Assembly (NCBI RefSeq): GCF_014205135.1
Contig: NZ_JACHMY010000001.1
Coordinates: 3,596,001 to 3,660,000, forward strand
Reading direction: 5' to 3'
Origin: Kribbella italica
GTDB taxonomy: Bacteria; Actinomycetota; Actinomycetes; Propionibacteriales; Kribbellaceae
Length of the DNA stretch: 64,000 bases
Below are positions 8,554-17,351 of this stretch, in pieces (position 1 is the first letter of the stretch; each line of letters begins with the position of its first letter). A model generated the notes under the pieces. The model saw only the letters and a list, made by a program, of their open reading frames with translations. It searched no databases and was not told the origin of the DNA. The position numbers and the translations under genes are program-made.

Positions 8554-9932
8554 TGCCTTCGACATCGGGTTCGACCTCGACTGTGGAACACGATCAGGCG
8601 GTCGGACGTCTCCGAGCGTCCTACCAGCGCATTCCCCCCGGGGAGCCGGTCCGCCTGGCCAAGCGCAGCTCCAACCTCTTCCGCCCTCGAACGGCGGTCG
8701 ACACCCCCGGCCTGGACGTCTCCGGCCTGACCGGCGTCATCTCGGTCGACGCCGAGGCCCGGACGGCCGACGTCCAGGGCATGTGCACGTACGAGGACCT
8801 GGTCGCCGCGACGCTGCCGTACGGCCTGGTCCCCATGGTCGTGCCGCAGCTCAAGACGATCACCCTCGGCGGCGCCGTCACCGGCCTCGGCATCGAGTCG
8901 TCGTCGTTCCGGGCCGGCCTGCCGCACGAGTCCGTACTCGAGCTCGACATCCTGACCGGCGCCGGCGACGTCGTCACCGCCCGACCGACCGGCGAGCACG
9001 CCTCGCTGTTCCGCACCTTCCCGAACTCGTACGGCACGCTCGGCTACGCCACCCGCCTGCGGATCGAGCTCGACCGCATCTCGCCGTACGTCGCGCTGCG
9101 GCACGTCCGGCTGGGGCTGGACTCGCTGGGTCCCGCGATCGACGGGATCGTTGCCGAGGGCACGTACGACGGCGAGCCGGTGCACTTCGTCGACGGCGTC
9201 GCCTTCAGCCCCACCGAGGCGTACCTGACGCTCGGCCGCAACAGCGACGCCGCCGTCCGGACCAGCGACTACACCGGCCAGCAGATCTACTACCGCTCGA
9301 TCCAGCAGCGCCCCAGCGACTTCCTCACCGCCCACGACTACCTGTGGCGCTGGGACACCGACTGGTTCTGGTGCTCGGCCGCGTTCGGCGCGCAGAACCG
9401 CTGGGTCCGCCGGCTGTGGCCGTCCCGGCTTCGCCGCAGCGACGTCTACCACCGGCTGATCGGACTCGAGAACCGCCACCAGGTCGCCGCCCGCATCAAC
9501 CGCCGCCGCGGCCACGCCGACCGCGAGCGCGTCGTACAGGACGTGGAGATTCCGGTCGACCAACTGGCCGGCTTCCTGCGCTGGTTCGACGCCGAGGTCG
9601 GTATGCGTCCGGTCTGGCTCTGCCCCCTGCGGCTGCGCGGCAGCGACACCTGGCCGCTCTATCCGCTGGCAGCCGGGACGACGTACGTCAATGTCGGCTT
9701 CTGGGGCACCGTCGCGATCGCACCCGGTGCCGCCGACGGCGACGTCAACCGCCGGATCGAGGCCGCGGTCGCCGACTTCGGCGGCCACAAGTCCTTGTAC
9801 TCCGACGCCTACTACGACCGGGAAACCTTCGACCGCCTCTACAACGTCCCGGCCCTGACCGCAGTGAAGAACGTCTACGACCCCAACGCCCGCCTCACCG
9901 GGCTCTACGAAAAGGCGGTGACTCGCCGATGA
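8553..9932 (+). CDS. FAD-binding oxidoreductase, TmsA/BfaA-like
   Basis: A 459-residue PCMH-type flavoprotein. The N-terminal FAD domain contains VDTPGLDVSGLTGVISVDAE, VQGMCTYEDLVAATLPYGL and the VPQLKTITLGGAVTGLGIES motif that contacts FAD (residues about 95-115), followed by NSYGTLGYATRLRIEL. The C-terminal part resembles Delta24-sterol-reductase-like oxidoreductases. Its ATGA stop/start overlap with a cyclopropane-fatty-acid-synthase-like methyltransferase is the arrangement of the TmsA-TmsB (BfaA-BfaB) pair. In that pair the methyltransferase forms a 10-methylene fatty acid and the flavoprotein reduces it to the 10-methyl (tuberculostearic) form. The role is inferred from family and pairing. 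A GTG at 8583 is an alternative start. Confidence 0.85.
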   Translation: MPSTSGSTSTVEHDQAVGRLRASYQRIPPGEPVRLAKRSSNLFRPRTAVDTPGLDVSGLTGVISVDAEARTADVQGMCTYEDLVAATLPYGLVPMVVPQLKTITLGGAVTGLGIESSSFRAGLPHESVLELDILTGAGDVVTARPTGEHASLFRTFPNSYGTLGYATRLRIELDRISPYVALRHVRLGLDSLGPAIDGIVAEGTYDGEPVHFVDGVAFSPTEAYLTLGRNSDAAVRTSDYTGQQIYYRSIQQRPSDFLTAHDYLWRWDTDWFWCSAAFGAQNRWVRRLWPSRLRRSDVYHRLIGLENRHQVAARINRRRGHADRERVVQDVEIPVDQLAGFLRWFDAEVGMRPVWLCPLRLRGSDTWPLYPLAAGTTYVNVGFWGTVAIAPGAADGDVNRRIEAAVADFGGHKSLYSDAYYDRETFDRLYNVPALTAVKNVYDPNARLTGLYEKAVTRR

Positions 9933-11215
9933 CGACAGTCGCGACGCAGATCTCGATCGCACAGGCCCTGACGGCCGTGGCCCCCGAAGGCCTCCCGTTC
10001 CGCTTCACCGCCTACGACGGCAGTGCGGCCGGCCCCGAGGACTCCCCCGTCCACATGCACCTGGCCACCGAACGCGGCCTCTCGTACGTGCTGACCGCTC
10101 CCGGCGACCTCGGCCTCGTCCGCGCCTACGTCCAGGGCGACCTGGAGATCACCGGCGTCCACCCCGGAAACCCGTACGCGCTGATGCGCATGATGCTCAA
10201 CCAACTCCACTTCGAACGCCCCACGCCCTCGGAGGCCCTGCGCATCGTCCGGGGCCTGGGCTGGAGTCATCTGAAACCCCCGCCGCCGCCCCCACAGGAA
10301 CACCTCCCCAAGTGGCGCCGAACCTTCGAGGGCCTCCGCCACTCCCGCACCCGCGACAAGGCCGCCATCCACCACCACTACGACGTCTCGAACACCTTCT
10401 ACGAGTACGTCCTCGGCCCGTCGATGACGTACACCTGCGCCGTCTACCCCACGGCGGATGCCTCTTTGGAGGAAGCCCAGCACGAGAAGTACGACCTGGT
10501 AGCCCGCAAGCTGGACCTCCGCCCCGGCCAAAGGTTGCTGGACGTCGGCTGCGGCTGGGGCGGCATGGTCCGCCACGCCGCCCGCGAGTACGGCGTACGC
10601 GCCCTAGGCGTCACTCTGTCCTCAGCCCAGGCGGAATGGGCCACCGAAGCCATCAAACGAGAAGGCCTGGAGGACCTGGCCGAAGTCCGCTTCCTCGACT
10701 ACCGAGACGTCAGCGAACGGGATTTCGACGCCATCAGCTCCATCGGCCTCACCGAACACATCGGCGTCCGCAACTACCCCTCGTACTTCGCTTTCCTCCT
10801 GGATCGCTTGAAGCCCGGCGGCCGGCTGCTGAACCACACCATCACCCGCCCCGACAACCGCTTCCGCTCCACCGGCGCCTTCATCGACCGCTACATCTTC
10901 CCCGACGGCGAACTCATCGGCTCCGGCCGCATCATCGCCGAAGCCCAGGACGCCGGCTTCGAAGTCCGCCACGAAGAAAACCTCCGAGAGCACTACGCCC
11001 TCACCCTGGCCGGCTGGTCAGCCAACCTCGAATCCCACTGGGACGAGGCGGTAGCCGAAGTCGGCTACCCCACAGCCAAAGTCTGGGGCCTCTACCTAGC
11101 CGCCTGCCGAGTAGGTTTCGAACGCAACAACACCCAACTCCACCAAATCCTCGCCGTAAAACTCGACAACGACGCCGACGCCCACTTCCCCCTCCGCCCT
11201 ACGTGGGGAAGCTGA
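9929..11215 (+). CDS. SAM-dependent fatty acid methyltransferase, TmsB/cyclopropane-synthase-like
   Basis: A 428-residue methyltransferase of the CFA synthase/UfaA family. The SAM-binding motif LDVGCGWGGM begins near Asp205. It is preceded by HHHYDVSNTFYEYVLGPSMTYTCAVY, the hallmark substrate region (residues about 150-175), and followed by GVTLSSAQAEWA and SIGLTEHIG, the conserved acidic region binding bicarbonate in CFA synthases. An N-terminal extension of about 140 residues is usual in this subgroup. The start ATG overlaps the flavoprotein stop by 4 bp. Likely role: methylation of the double bond of oleoyl phospholipids. Third-position bases toward the 3' end are unusually C/A-rich. Confidence 0.9.
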   Translation: MTTVATQISIAQALTAVAPEGLPFRFTAYDGSAAGPEDSPVHMHLATERGLSYVLTAPGDLGLVRAYVQGDLEITGVHPGNPYALMRMMLNQLHFERPTPSEALRIVRGLGWSHLKPPPPPPQEHLPKWRRTFEGLRHSRTRDKAAIHHHYDVSNTFYEYVLGPSMTYTCAVYPTADASLEEAQHEKYDLVARKLDLRPGQRLLDVGCGWGGMVRHAAREYGVRALGVTLSSAQAEWATEAIKREGLEDLAEVRFLDYRDVSERDFDAISSIGLTEHIGVRNYPSYFAFLLDRLKPGGRLLNHTITRPDNRFRSTGAFIDRYIFPDGELIGSGRIIAEAQDAGFEVRHEENLREHYALTLAGWSANLESHWDEAVAEVGYPTAKVWGLYLAACRVGFERNNTQLHQILAVKLDNDADAHFPLRPTWGS

Positions 11216-11230
11216 GCACCGGCCTGTCAC

Positions 11231-11256
11231 CTGACTGCTGCGAAATCGTCAGTCAG
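11231..11256. terminator. Short inverted repeat after the methyltransferase gene
   Basis: CTGACTG (11231-11237) and CAGTCAG (11250-11256) form a 7-bp stem with a 12-nt loop, 15 bp past the stop codon. There is no T-run. It is a weak terminator candidate. Confidence 0.35.
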
Positions 11257-11384
11257 CCCGGGCGGCCACGTCTGCGGCGCCTCCGCCGGTGAAGTGCGGG
11301 CCGCGGTGGGCGCGGCTTTCGCGGGGTTTTCGGGGGTGGTTGGGGATAGTGAGGGTGGTGGGTTGTCGACTCGGAGGAGATGGC

Positions 11385-12518
11385 GTGCGTACTGCGGCAC
11401 TGGTGGTGGCGGTCGGGTTGGTGGCTGCTGGATGCTCGGACCCGGACGAAGGCGCGGGGGCTCCCTCGCCTTCGGCGTCTGTCAGCAGCAGTACGCCGGC
11501 CAGTACGCCGGTGCCGTCTGCGCCTAGTAGCAGCGCTGCGCCTCAGGGGCCGGTGAAGTTGCAGGTGGCGGGGACGGTGGCTACGGGGATCGAGGTGCCG
11601 TGGGGGCTGGCGTTCCTGCCGGACAAGACGGCTTTGGTGACCGAGCGGGACTCGGGGAAGGTGAAGCGGGTTGCCGGTGGGCAGGCGAGTGAGGTCGGGA
11701 GCGTTGAGGGGGTGGACGCGTCGTCCGAGGGTGGGCTGCTGGGGATCGCGGTGGATCCGCAGTACCCGGCCAGGCCTTATGTCTATGTCTACTACTCGAC
11801 CGGGGAGGACAACCGGATCGCCCGGATGACCTACCAGGGCAACAGGTTGTCGGCGCAGCAGACCATTCTGGAAGGGATCCCGATGGCCGCGGTGCACAAC
11901 GGCGGCCGGTTGCGGTTCGGGCCCGACGGATTCCTGTACGCCGGTACGGGTGACGGCGGCGATCGGCCCAACTCGCAGGACGACGACTCGCTGGGCGGGA
12001 AGATCCTCAGGATCACCACCGACGGCAAAGCGGCGCCCGGCAATCCGGGCGGCCGGCCCTGGTACTCCAAGGGGCACCGCAACGTGCAGGGACTCGCGTT
12101 CGACGGGAAGCAGTTGTACGCCGCCGAGTTCGGGCAGAACACCTGGGACGAGCTGAACGCGATCACCTCCGGCGCCAACTACGGCTGGCCCGGCGCCGAG
12201 GGCGTGTCGAGGCTCGACGGGATGGTCGATCCGATCGCGCAGTGGAACACCGACCAGGCGTCGCCGTCGGGGATCGGCGCGGCGCAGGGGCACGTGTTCA
12301 TGGCCGGCCTCAGAGGTGAGCGGCTGTGGGCGATTCCTGTTGCCGACGGCAAGCGGACCGGCGAGCCGGTGGCGTTCTTCACCAACCAGTACGGGCGTTT
12401 GCGGACCGTCGAGGCCGCACCGGACGGCTCGTTGTGGGTGACCACGTCCAACACCGACGGGCGCGGCGACGTCCAGGACGGCGACGACCGGATCCTTCGG
12501 GTGACCATCACTCGCTGA
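11385..12518 (+). CDS. PQQ-dependent sugar dehydrogenase (lipoprotein)
   Basis: A 377-residue soluble glucose/sorbosone dehydrogenase (GSDH)-type six-bladed propeller. The GTG at 11385 has GGAGGAGA seven bases upstream and yields a lipoprotein signal ending LVAAGC, with Cys17 lipidated and followed by a Ser/Pro-rich linker. An earlier in-frame ATG would spoil the signal peptide. Family motifs include VPWGLAFLPDKTALVTERDSG, EGGLLGIAVDPQY, HNGGRLRFGPDGFLYAGTGDGGD and GHRNVQGLAFDG; the His and Arg residues there bind PQQ and substrate. It probably oxidises an aldose at the outer membrane face. Base use is strikingly G/T-rich at the 5' end, opposite to the gene before it. Confidence 0.9.
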   Translation: MRTAALVVAVGLVAAGCSDPDEGAGAPSPSASVSSSTPASTPVPSAPSSSAAPQGPVKLQVAGTVATGIEVPWGLAFLPDKTALVTERDSGKVKRVAGGQASEVGSVEGVDASSEGGLLGIAVDPQYPARPYVYVYYSTGEDNRIARMTYQGNRLSAQQTILEGIPMAAVHNGGRLRFGPDGFLYAGTGDGGDRPNSQDDDSLGGKILRITTDGKAAPGNPGGRPWYSKGHRNVQGLAFDGKQLYAAEFGQNTWDELNAITSGANYGWPGAEGVSRLDGMVDPIAQWNTDQASPSGIGAAQGHVFMAGLRGERLWAIPVADGKRTGEPVAFFTNQYGRLRTVEAAPDGSLWVTTSNTDGRGDVQDGDDRILRVTITR

Positions 12519-12583
12519 CGATGCATGGAATTTTCTCTCGCCTGGTACTAGTGGAGGCACACACACTTCAGGGAGGGGACGCT

Positions 12584-13048
12584 GTGCCTCATCAGGCGCC
12601 ACTGGAATCCAGCGTGATCACGTCGACGGAGCAGTACGAGGACGCACTGCGTACCGTCGACCAGCTGCGGTCCTACGGGATGAGACAGCTGGAGATCACC
12701 GGCGCCGGGCTGCGCATGGTGGACAAACGCAACGGCAAGATCGCACAGGCCAGCGGGCTCAGCGCGCTGTCCGGTGCGGCGCTGGGACTGGCGCTCGGTG
12801 TGTTCGTGACGCTGGTCGCGGATACGAGCATGACCGGCCTGGTCGTCGTGTTCTGGGGTCTCGTGTACGGCGCGATCCTGGGCGCCCTGGTCGGCTTCTT
12901 CAAGGCCCTGGTGCGGAACCGGCCGGACGCGCAGGCCAGCGAGGTGCGTCCGACGGCGTACGAGGTGCGCTGCGCGCCGGCGGACGTCGCCGTGGCGAAG
13001 AAGCTGCTCAGCACTCCCCCGGACCTGCACCACCAAGAAGCGGCCTGA
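12584..13048 (+). CDS. Small membrane protein with a YflT-like N-terminal domain
   Basis: A 154-residue protein from a GTG with GGGAGGGGA five bases upstream. The first ~55 residues (VITSTEQYEDALRTVDQLRSYGMRQLEIT) resemble the general-stress-protein YflT/17M domain. They are followed by two glycine-rich hydrophobic helices (about residues 63-85 and 90-112), which look like a glycine-zipper hairpin, and a soluble tail (YEVRCAPADVAVAKKLL). Function is unknown; a stress or membrane-integrity role is inferred from family resemblance only. Confidence 0.7.
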   Translation: MPHQAPLESSVITSTEQYEDALRTVDQLRSYGMRQLEITGAGLRMVDKRNGKIAQASGLSALSGAALGLALGVFVTLVADTSMTGLVVVFWGLVYGAILGALVGFFKALVRNRPDAQASEVRPTAYEVRCAPADVAVAKKLLSTPPDLHHQEAA

Positions 13049-13054
13049 CAGACC

Positions 13055-13088
13055 GATGGACCCCAGGGACGAATCCCTGGGGTCCATC
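13055..13088. terminator. Bidirectional terminator between convergent genes
   Basis: A perfect 15-bp stem (GATGGACCCCAGGGA, 13055-13069, and its complement 13074-13088) with a CGAA loop. It sits 6 bp after the stop of the plus-strand membrane protein and 8 bp from the gatB stop. There is no U-tract, as is common in actinobacteria. Confidence 0.85.
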
Positions 13089-13096
13089 AGTAGGTA

Positions 13097-14596
13097 CTAG
13101 ATCCCGAGCTTGGCGTCCAGCAGCTCGCGGACCTTCGCCGCGTCGCCCTGGCCGCGCAGGTCCTTCATCACGGCGCCGATCAGCGCACCCGCGGCGGCGG
13201 GCTTGCCGGAGTTGACCTTCTCCACCACGTCCGGGTTCGCCGCGATCGCACGGTCGATGGCCTCGATCAGCGCGGAGTCGTCGGAGACCAGCGCGAGCCC
13301 GCGGGCCTCGATGATCTGCGCCGGCGTGCCCTCGCCCTTGACCAGGCCGTCGAAGACCTGACGCGCGAGCTTGTCGTTCAGCGCGCCGTCGTCGACCAGC
13401 TTCTGTACCTCGGCGACCTCGGCCGCACCAACACCCAGCGAACCGAGCTCGAGACCCGACTCGTTGGCGGCACGCGCCAGCTCACCCAGCCACCACTTCT
13501 TCGCGGCGGCCGCGCTGACCCCGAGCTCGACCGTGCCGACCACCAGCTCCAGCGCGTTGCCGTTGATGACGTCGCGCATCTCGAGGTCGGTGAAGCCCCA
13601 CTCCTCCTGCAGCCGGACGCGTCGCGTCGACGGCGCCTCGGGCAGCGTCCCGCGCAGCTCCTCGACCCACTCACGCGACGGCGCGACCGGGACCAGGTCC
13701 GGCTCGGGGAAGTACCGGTAGTCGTCGGCGTCCGACTTCTCCCGGCCCGACGTGGTGACGCCGGTGTCCTCGTGCCAGTGCCGCGTCTCCTGCAGGACCT
13801 TCTCCCCCGACGCCAGTACGGCGGCCTGCCGGGTGATCTCGTAGGTCACGGCGCGCTCGACCGAGCGGAACGAGTTCACGTTCTTGGTCTCGGTCCGCGT
13901 GCCCAGCACCGTCGAGCCGTGCGGCTTCAGCGAGACGTTCGCGTCGCAGCGCAGCGAGCCCTGGTCCATCCGGACGTCGGACACGTCGAGCGCGAGCAGC
14001 AGGTCGCGCAGCATGCTGACGTACGCGCGGGCGACCGCCGCGGCCTTCTCCGGCGCGACCTCGATCGTCCGGGTGACGATCTCGATCAGCGGGATGCCGG
14101 CCCGGTTGTAGTCGACCAGCGAGTGCGAGGCGCCGTGGATCCGGCCGGTCGCGCCACCCACGTGGGTGGACTTGCCGGTGTCCTCCTCCATGTGCGCGCG
14201 CTCGATCTCGATCCGGTACGTCTCGCCGTCGACGACGACCTCGGTCCAGCCGTCGAACGCGATCGGCTCGTCGTACTGCGAGGTCTGGAAGTTCTTCGGC
14301 ATGTCCGGGTAGAAGTAGTTCTTCCGGGCGAACCGGCACCACTCGGCGATCTCGCAGTTCAGCGCGAGGCCGATCTTGATCGCCGCCTCGACGGCCTTGG
14401 CGTTGACCACCGGCAGCGCGCCGGGCAGGCCGAGGCAGACCGGGCAGGTCTGCGTGTTCGGCGGGGCACCGAACTCGGTCGGGCAGCCGCAGAACATCTT
14501 CGAGTTGGTGTTCAGCTCGACGTGGACCTCGAGGCCCAGCACCGGGTCGTACTGCGCGAGCGCGTCCTCGATCGCGAAAACAGCCGCGGCGGTCAT
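13097..14596 (-). CDS. gatB: Asp/Glu-tRNA amidotransferase subunit B
   Basis: GatB (499 residues) binds misacylated Glu-tRNA(Gln)/Asp-tRNA(Asn) and carries the kinase site of the GatCAB amidotransferase. Motifs: [21 protein letters not shown], then [15 protein letters not shown] with the zinc-type cysteines, [21 protein letters not shown], and YRYFPEPDL. The C-terminal YqeY-type tail ends [20 protein letters not shown]. The ATG at 14596 overlaps the gatA stop by 4 bp; the 16 extra in-frame codons upstream lie within gatA and are not used. It is last in the gatC-gatA-gatB operon. Confidence 0.97.
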   Translation of the reverse strand: MTAAAVFAIEDALAQYDPVLGLEVHVELNTNSKMFCGCPTEFGAPPNTQTCPVCLGLPGALPVVNAKAVEAAIKIGLALNCEIAEWCRFARKNYFYPDMPKNFQTSQYDEPIAFDGWTEVVVDGETYRIEIERAHMEEDTGKSTHVGGATGRIHGASHSLVDYNRAGIPLIEIVTRTIEVAPEKAAAVARAYVSMLRDLLLALDVSDVRMDQGSLRCDANVSLKPHGSTVLGTRTETKNVNSFRSVERAVTYEITRQAAVLASGEKVLQETRHWHEDTGVTTSGREKSDADDYRYFPEPDLVPVAPSREWVEELRGTLPEAPSTRRVRLQEEWGFTDLEMRDVINGNALELVVGTVELGVSAAAAKKWWLGELARAANESGLELGSLGVGAAEVAEVQKLVDDGALNDKLARQVFDGLVKGEGTPAQIIEARGLALVSDDSALIEAIDRAIAANPDVVEKVNSGKPAAAGALIGAVMKDLRGQGDAAKVRELLDAKLGI

Positions 14597-16098
14597 CGGG
14601 TCACCTCCAGCTCCGGAGCCTTGGACATCAGGACGCCGCCCCATTGCTCGGCCAGGGCGGCCTCGAGCGCGCCACCGACCTGGTAGAGCAGCTCGTCACG
14701 CATCACCGGCGCCATCACGTGGAAGCCGACCGGCATACCGTCCTCGTCGGCCAGGCCGCACGGGAACGACGCGGCCGCGTTGCCGGCCAGGTTGGACGGG
14801 ATCGTGCACAGGTCGTTCTTGTACATCGCGATCGGGTCGTTGACCCGGTCGCCGATCGCGAACGCGGTCGTCGGCGTGGCCGGCGAGACCAGTACGTCGA
14901 CCTGCTCGTAGGCCTTCTCGAAGTCGCGCGCGATCAGCGTGCGCACCTTCTGCGCCTGGCCGTAGTACGCGTCGTAGTACCCGCTCGACAGCGCGTGGGT
15001 GCCGAGCATGATCCGGCGCTTGACCTCGGCGCCGAAGCCGGCCTCACGGGTCAGGTTCATCACCCGCTCCGCACTGTTCTCGCCGTCGTCGCCGACCCGC
15101 AGGCCGTACCGCATCGCGTCGAACTTGGCCAGGTTGGACGAGGCCTCGCTCGGCAGGATCAGGTAGTACGCCGGCAGCGCGTACTGGAAGTGCGGGCAGG
15201 AGACCTCGACCACCTCGGCGCCGAGCTTGGTGAGCAGCTCGACCGCCTCGTGGAAGCGTGCCTCGACGCCCGGCTGGTACCCCTCGCCGCCGAGCTCCTT
15301 GACGACGCCGATCCGCAGGCCGGCCACATCGGCGCGACGCGCCGCGTCGACGACCGCGGGGACCGGCTGGTTGATCGAGGTGGAGTCCCGCTTGTCGTAC
15401 CCGGCGATCACCTCGTGCAGCAGCGCCGCGTCGAGCGTCGTCCGCGCGCACGGACCGGGCGTGTCGAGGCTGGAGGCCAGCGCGATCAGCCCGTACCGCG
15501 AGGTGCCGCCGTACGTCGGCTTGACGCCGACCGTGCCGGTGAACGCACCGGGCTGACGGATGGAGCCACCGGTGTCGGTACCGATCGCCAGCGGTGCCTC
15601 GTACGCCGAGATGGCCGCCGACGAACCGCCACCGGAACCACCGGGGATCCGGTTCAGGTCCCACGGGTTGTGGGTGGTGCCGTACGCCGAGTTCTCGGTC
15701 GAGGACCCCATCGCGAACTCGTCCATGTTGGTCTTGCCGAGAATCACCACACCGGCTGCCTTCAGCCGCTGCACCACGGTCGCGTCGTACGGCGGCTTCC
15801 AGCCCTCGAGCATCTTCGACCCGGCGGTCGTCGGGATGCCGTCCTGGGTCAGCACGTCCTTCAGCGCCAGCGGTACGCCGGCCAGCGGGCCGAGCTTCTC
15901 GCCGGCCGCACGCTTCTTGTCGACGGCCGCGGCCTGCGCCAGCGCACCCTCGGTGTCGACGTGCAGGAACGCGTGCACGGCGCCGTCGACGGCACCGATC
16001 CGGTCCAGGTGCGCCTGCGTGATCTCCACCGCACTGGCCTCACCGGACGTCATCAGCTCCGACAGCTCGACGGCTGTCTTGCGGATCAGGTCACCCAT
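14593..16098 (-). CDS. gatA: Asp/Glu-tRNA amidotransferase subunit A (glutamine amidase)
   Basis: An amidase-signature enzyme of 501 residues that releases ammonia from glutamine for GatB. The Ser-cisSer-Lys catalytic set is visible as Lys in VPLALKDVL, with [31 protein letters not shown] carrying the cis-Ser and the nucleophile Ser (TGGSIR). The ATG at 16098 shares one base with the gatC stop (TGATG), so a longer open frame upstream is not used. Together with gatC and gatB it supplies Gln-tRNA and possibly Asn-tRNA in an organism lacking GlnRS. Confidence 0.97.
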   Translation of the reverse strand: MGDLIRKTAVELSELMTSGEASAVEITQAHLDRIGAVDGAVHAFLHVDTEGALAQAAAVDKKRAAGEKLGPLAGVPLALKDVLTQDGIPTTAGSKMLEGWKPPYDATVVQRLKAAGVVILGKTNMDEFAMGSSTENSAYGTTHNPWDLNRIPGGSGGGSSAAISAYEAPLAIGTDTGGSIRQPGAFTGTVGVKPTYGGTSRYGLIALASSLDTPGPCARTTLDAALLHEVIAGYDKRDSTSINQPVPAVVDAARRADVAGLRIGVVKELGGEGYQPGVEARFHEAVELLTKLGAEVVEVSCPHFQYALPAYYLILPSEASSNLAKFDAMRYGLRVGDDGENSAERVMNLTREAGFGAEVKRRIMLGTHALSSGYYDAYYGQAQKVRTLIARDFEKAYEQVDVLVSPATPTTAFAIGDRVNDPIAMYKNDLCTIPSNLAGNAAASFPCGLADEDGMPVGFHVMAPVMRDELLYQVGGALEAALAEQWGGVLMSKAPELEVTR

Positions 16099-16394
16099 CA
16101 GTCCTCCTCCAGGATCCGCGGCACCCGGAATCGCTGCTCCTCCGCGGCCGGCGCGCCGGACAGGGCCTGCTCCGGCGTCAGGCACGGCACGTTCACGTCG
16201 TCCCGCATCACGTTCGTGAGCGGCAGGGCGTGCGAGGTCGGCGGGATGTCGTCCGCGGCCACTTCGCTGACCTGCCCGACCAGCGTGATGATCTGGTCGA
16301 GCTGAGGTGCGAGGTGGTCGAGCTCGTCGTCGGAGAGCTCGATCCGCGCCAGTCGCGCAAGGTGCGCGACCTCTTCGCGGGTAATCGATGGCAT
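16098..16394 (-). CDS. gatC: Asp/Glu-tRNA amidotransferase subunit C
   Basis: A 98-residue linker subunit that wraps GatA and GatB together. It begins [36 protein letters not shown], the family signature, and ends [14 protein letters not shown]. It starts at 16394 although the frame is open 14 codons further; the conserved protein starts here. The ribosome binding site is weak. It heads the gat operon, and its promoter must lie in the ~230 bp shared with the divergent ACT-domain gene. Confidence 0.95.
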   Translation of the reverse strand: MPSITREEVAHLARLARIELSDDELDHLAPQLDQIITLVGQVSEVAADDIPPTSHALPLTNVMRDDVNVPCLTPEQALSGAPAAEEQRFRVPRILEED

Positions 16395-16631
16395 GAAGGG
16401 CATCCAATGTCTGCAGTTGCTAAAACAAGGCGGCACCCGGAGGTTTCGAGTGGCACCTGAGCCATCCTAGAGGTCCGCTGTGACGGCCGTGTTGCCTGCT
16501 GCCCGATGCTGTGGACAACCCGATCAGGTTCATCAGTCGAGCACCGCTGGCGTGTCACCTTGCTCCGCTCTGTAACATTGGCCGCGACAGGGCGTAACTT
16601 GCGTGTTTTTGGGCTGGGAGATGATCGTTCG

Positions 16632-17276
16632 GTGTTCCTGCTGCGATTGATCATCCCGGACCGTCCCGGTTCGCTGGGCACCGTCGCAACGGCCCTCGGC
16701 GAGGTGAACGCCGACATCCACGCCATCGAGATCGTCGAGCACCGGCGCGAGAACGGCACCGCCGTCGACGACATCGTGGTCGACCTGCCGCCCGGCGTCC
16801 TGCCGGACCGGCTGGTCTCGGCCTGCAACAGCGTCGCCGACGTCGAGGTGATCTGGTTCTCCCGGTACGGCGCGGGCGGTGGCCTGCACATGGACCTCGA
16901 GGCCGTCGAGCAGATGACGTCGGCACCGGCCGAGGCGATCGACATCCTGGTCGAGCAGGCGCCCTCGGTGCTGCACGCCGACTGGGCCGCACTGCTGGAC
17001 GGCACCGGCGGCGAGGTGAAGGTCGCCCTGGAGACCAGCGCGACGCCGGAGTTCGGCAGCCTGGTCGAGCAGTGGCTGCCGCTGGAGAAGGCGACGACGC
17101 TGGCCGCGCCGGACCACAAGGGCCTGGTCGAGTCGGTGCTGGTGGCCGCTCCGCTGGAGTCCGACCGCCGGGTGCTCGTGATCGGCCGTCGCGGCGGACC
17201 GGAGTTCCTCGGCTCCGAGGTCGCCCGGCTCAGCTACCTGGCCAACCTCGCCGTCACCATCCACGCGACCGCATAG
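16632..17276 (+). CDS. ACT-domain amino acid-binding protein
   Basis: A 214-residue protein starting at a GTG that reads VFLLRLIIPDRPGSLGTVATALGEVNADIHAIEIVEH, an ACT domain in the first ~75 residues. ACT domains usually bind amino acids and regulate partners. The remaining ~135 residues (LHMDLEAVEQMTSAPAEAIDILVEQAPSVLHADWAALL) have a GAF-like or unclassified look and no catalytic motif. It is divergent from gatC, and an IS element has landed in its terminator. GGGAG lies 11 bp before the GTG, rather far. A role in sensing an amino acid is inferred. Confidence 0.8.
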   Translation: MFLLRLIIPDRPGSLGTVATALGEVNADIHAIEIVEHRRENGTAVDDIVVDLPPGVLPDRLVSACNSVADVEVIWFSRYGAGGGLHMDLEAVEQMTSAPAEAIDILVEQAPSVLHADWAALLDGTGGEVKVALETSATPEFGSLVEQWLPLEKATTLAAPDHKGLVESVLVAAPLESDRRVLVIGRRGGPEFLGSEVARLSYLANLAVTIHATA

Positions 17277-17306
17277 CCAGAAGCGAAAGGCCCCCTCACA
17301 CCAGGG

Positions 17307-17335
17307 GCAGGTTCTAACGATCCCCGCAACACCCT
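17307..17335 (+). repeat. IS30 left terminal inverted repeat
   Basis: It begins GGGCAGGTTCT and ends CGCAACACC. It matches the reverse complement of the right end at 23 of 29 positions. Confidence 0.88.
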
Positions 17336-17351
17336 GGATTTTCAGGGAGTT

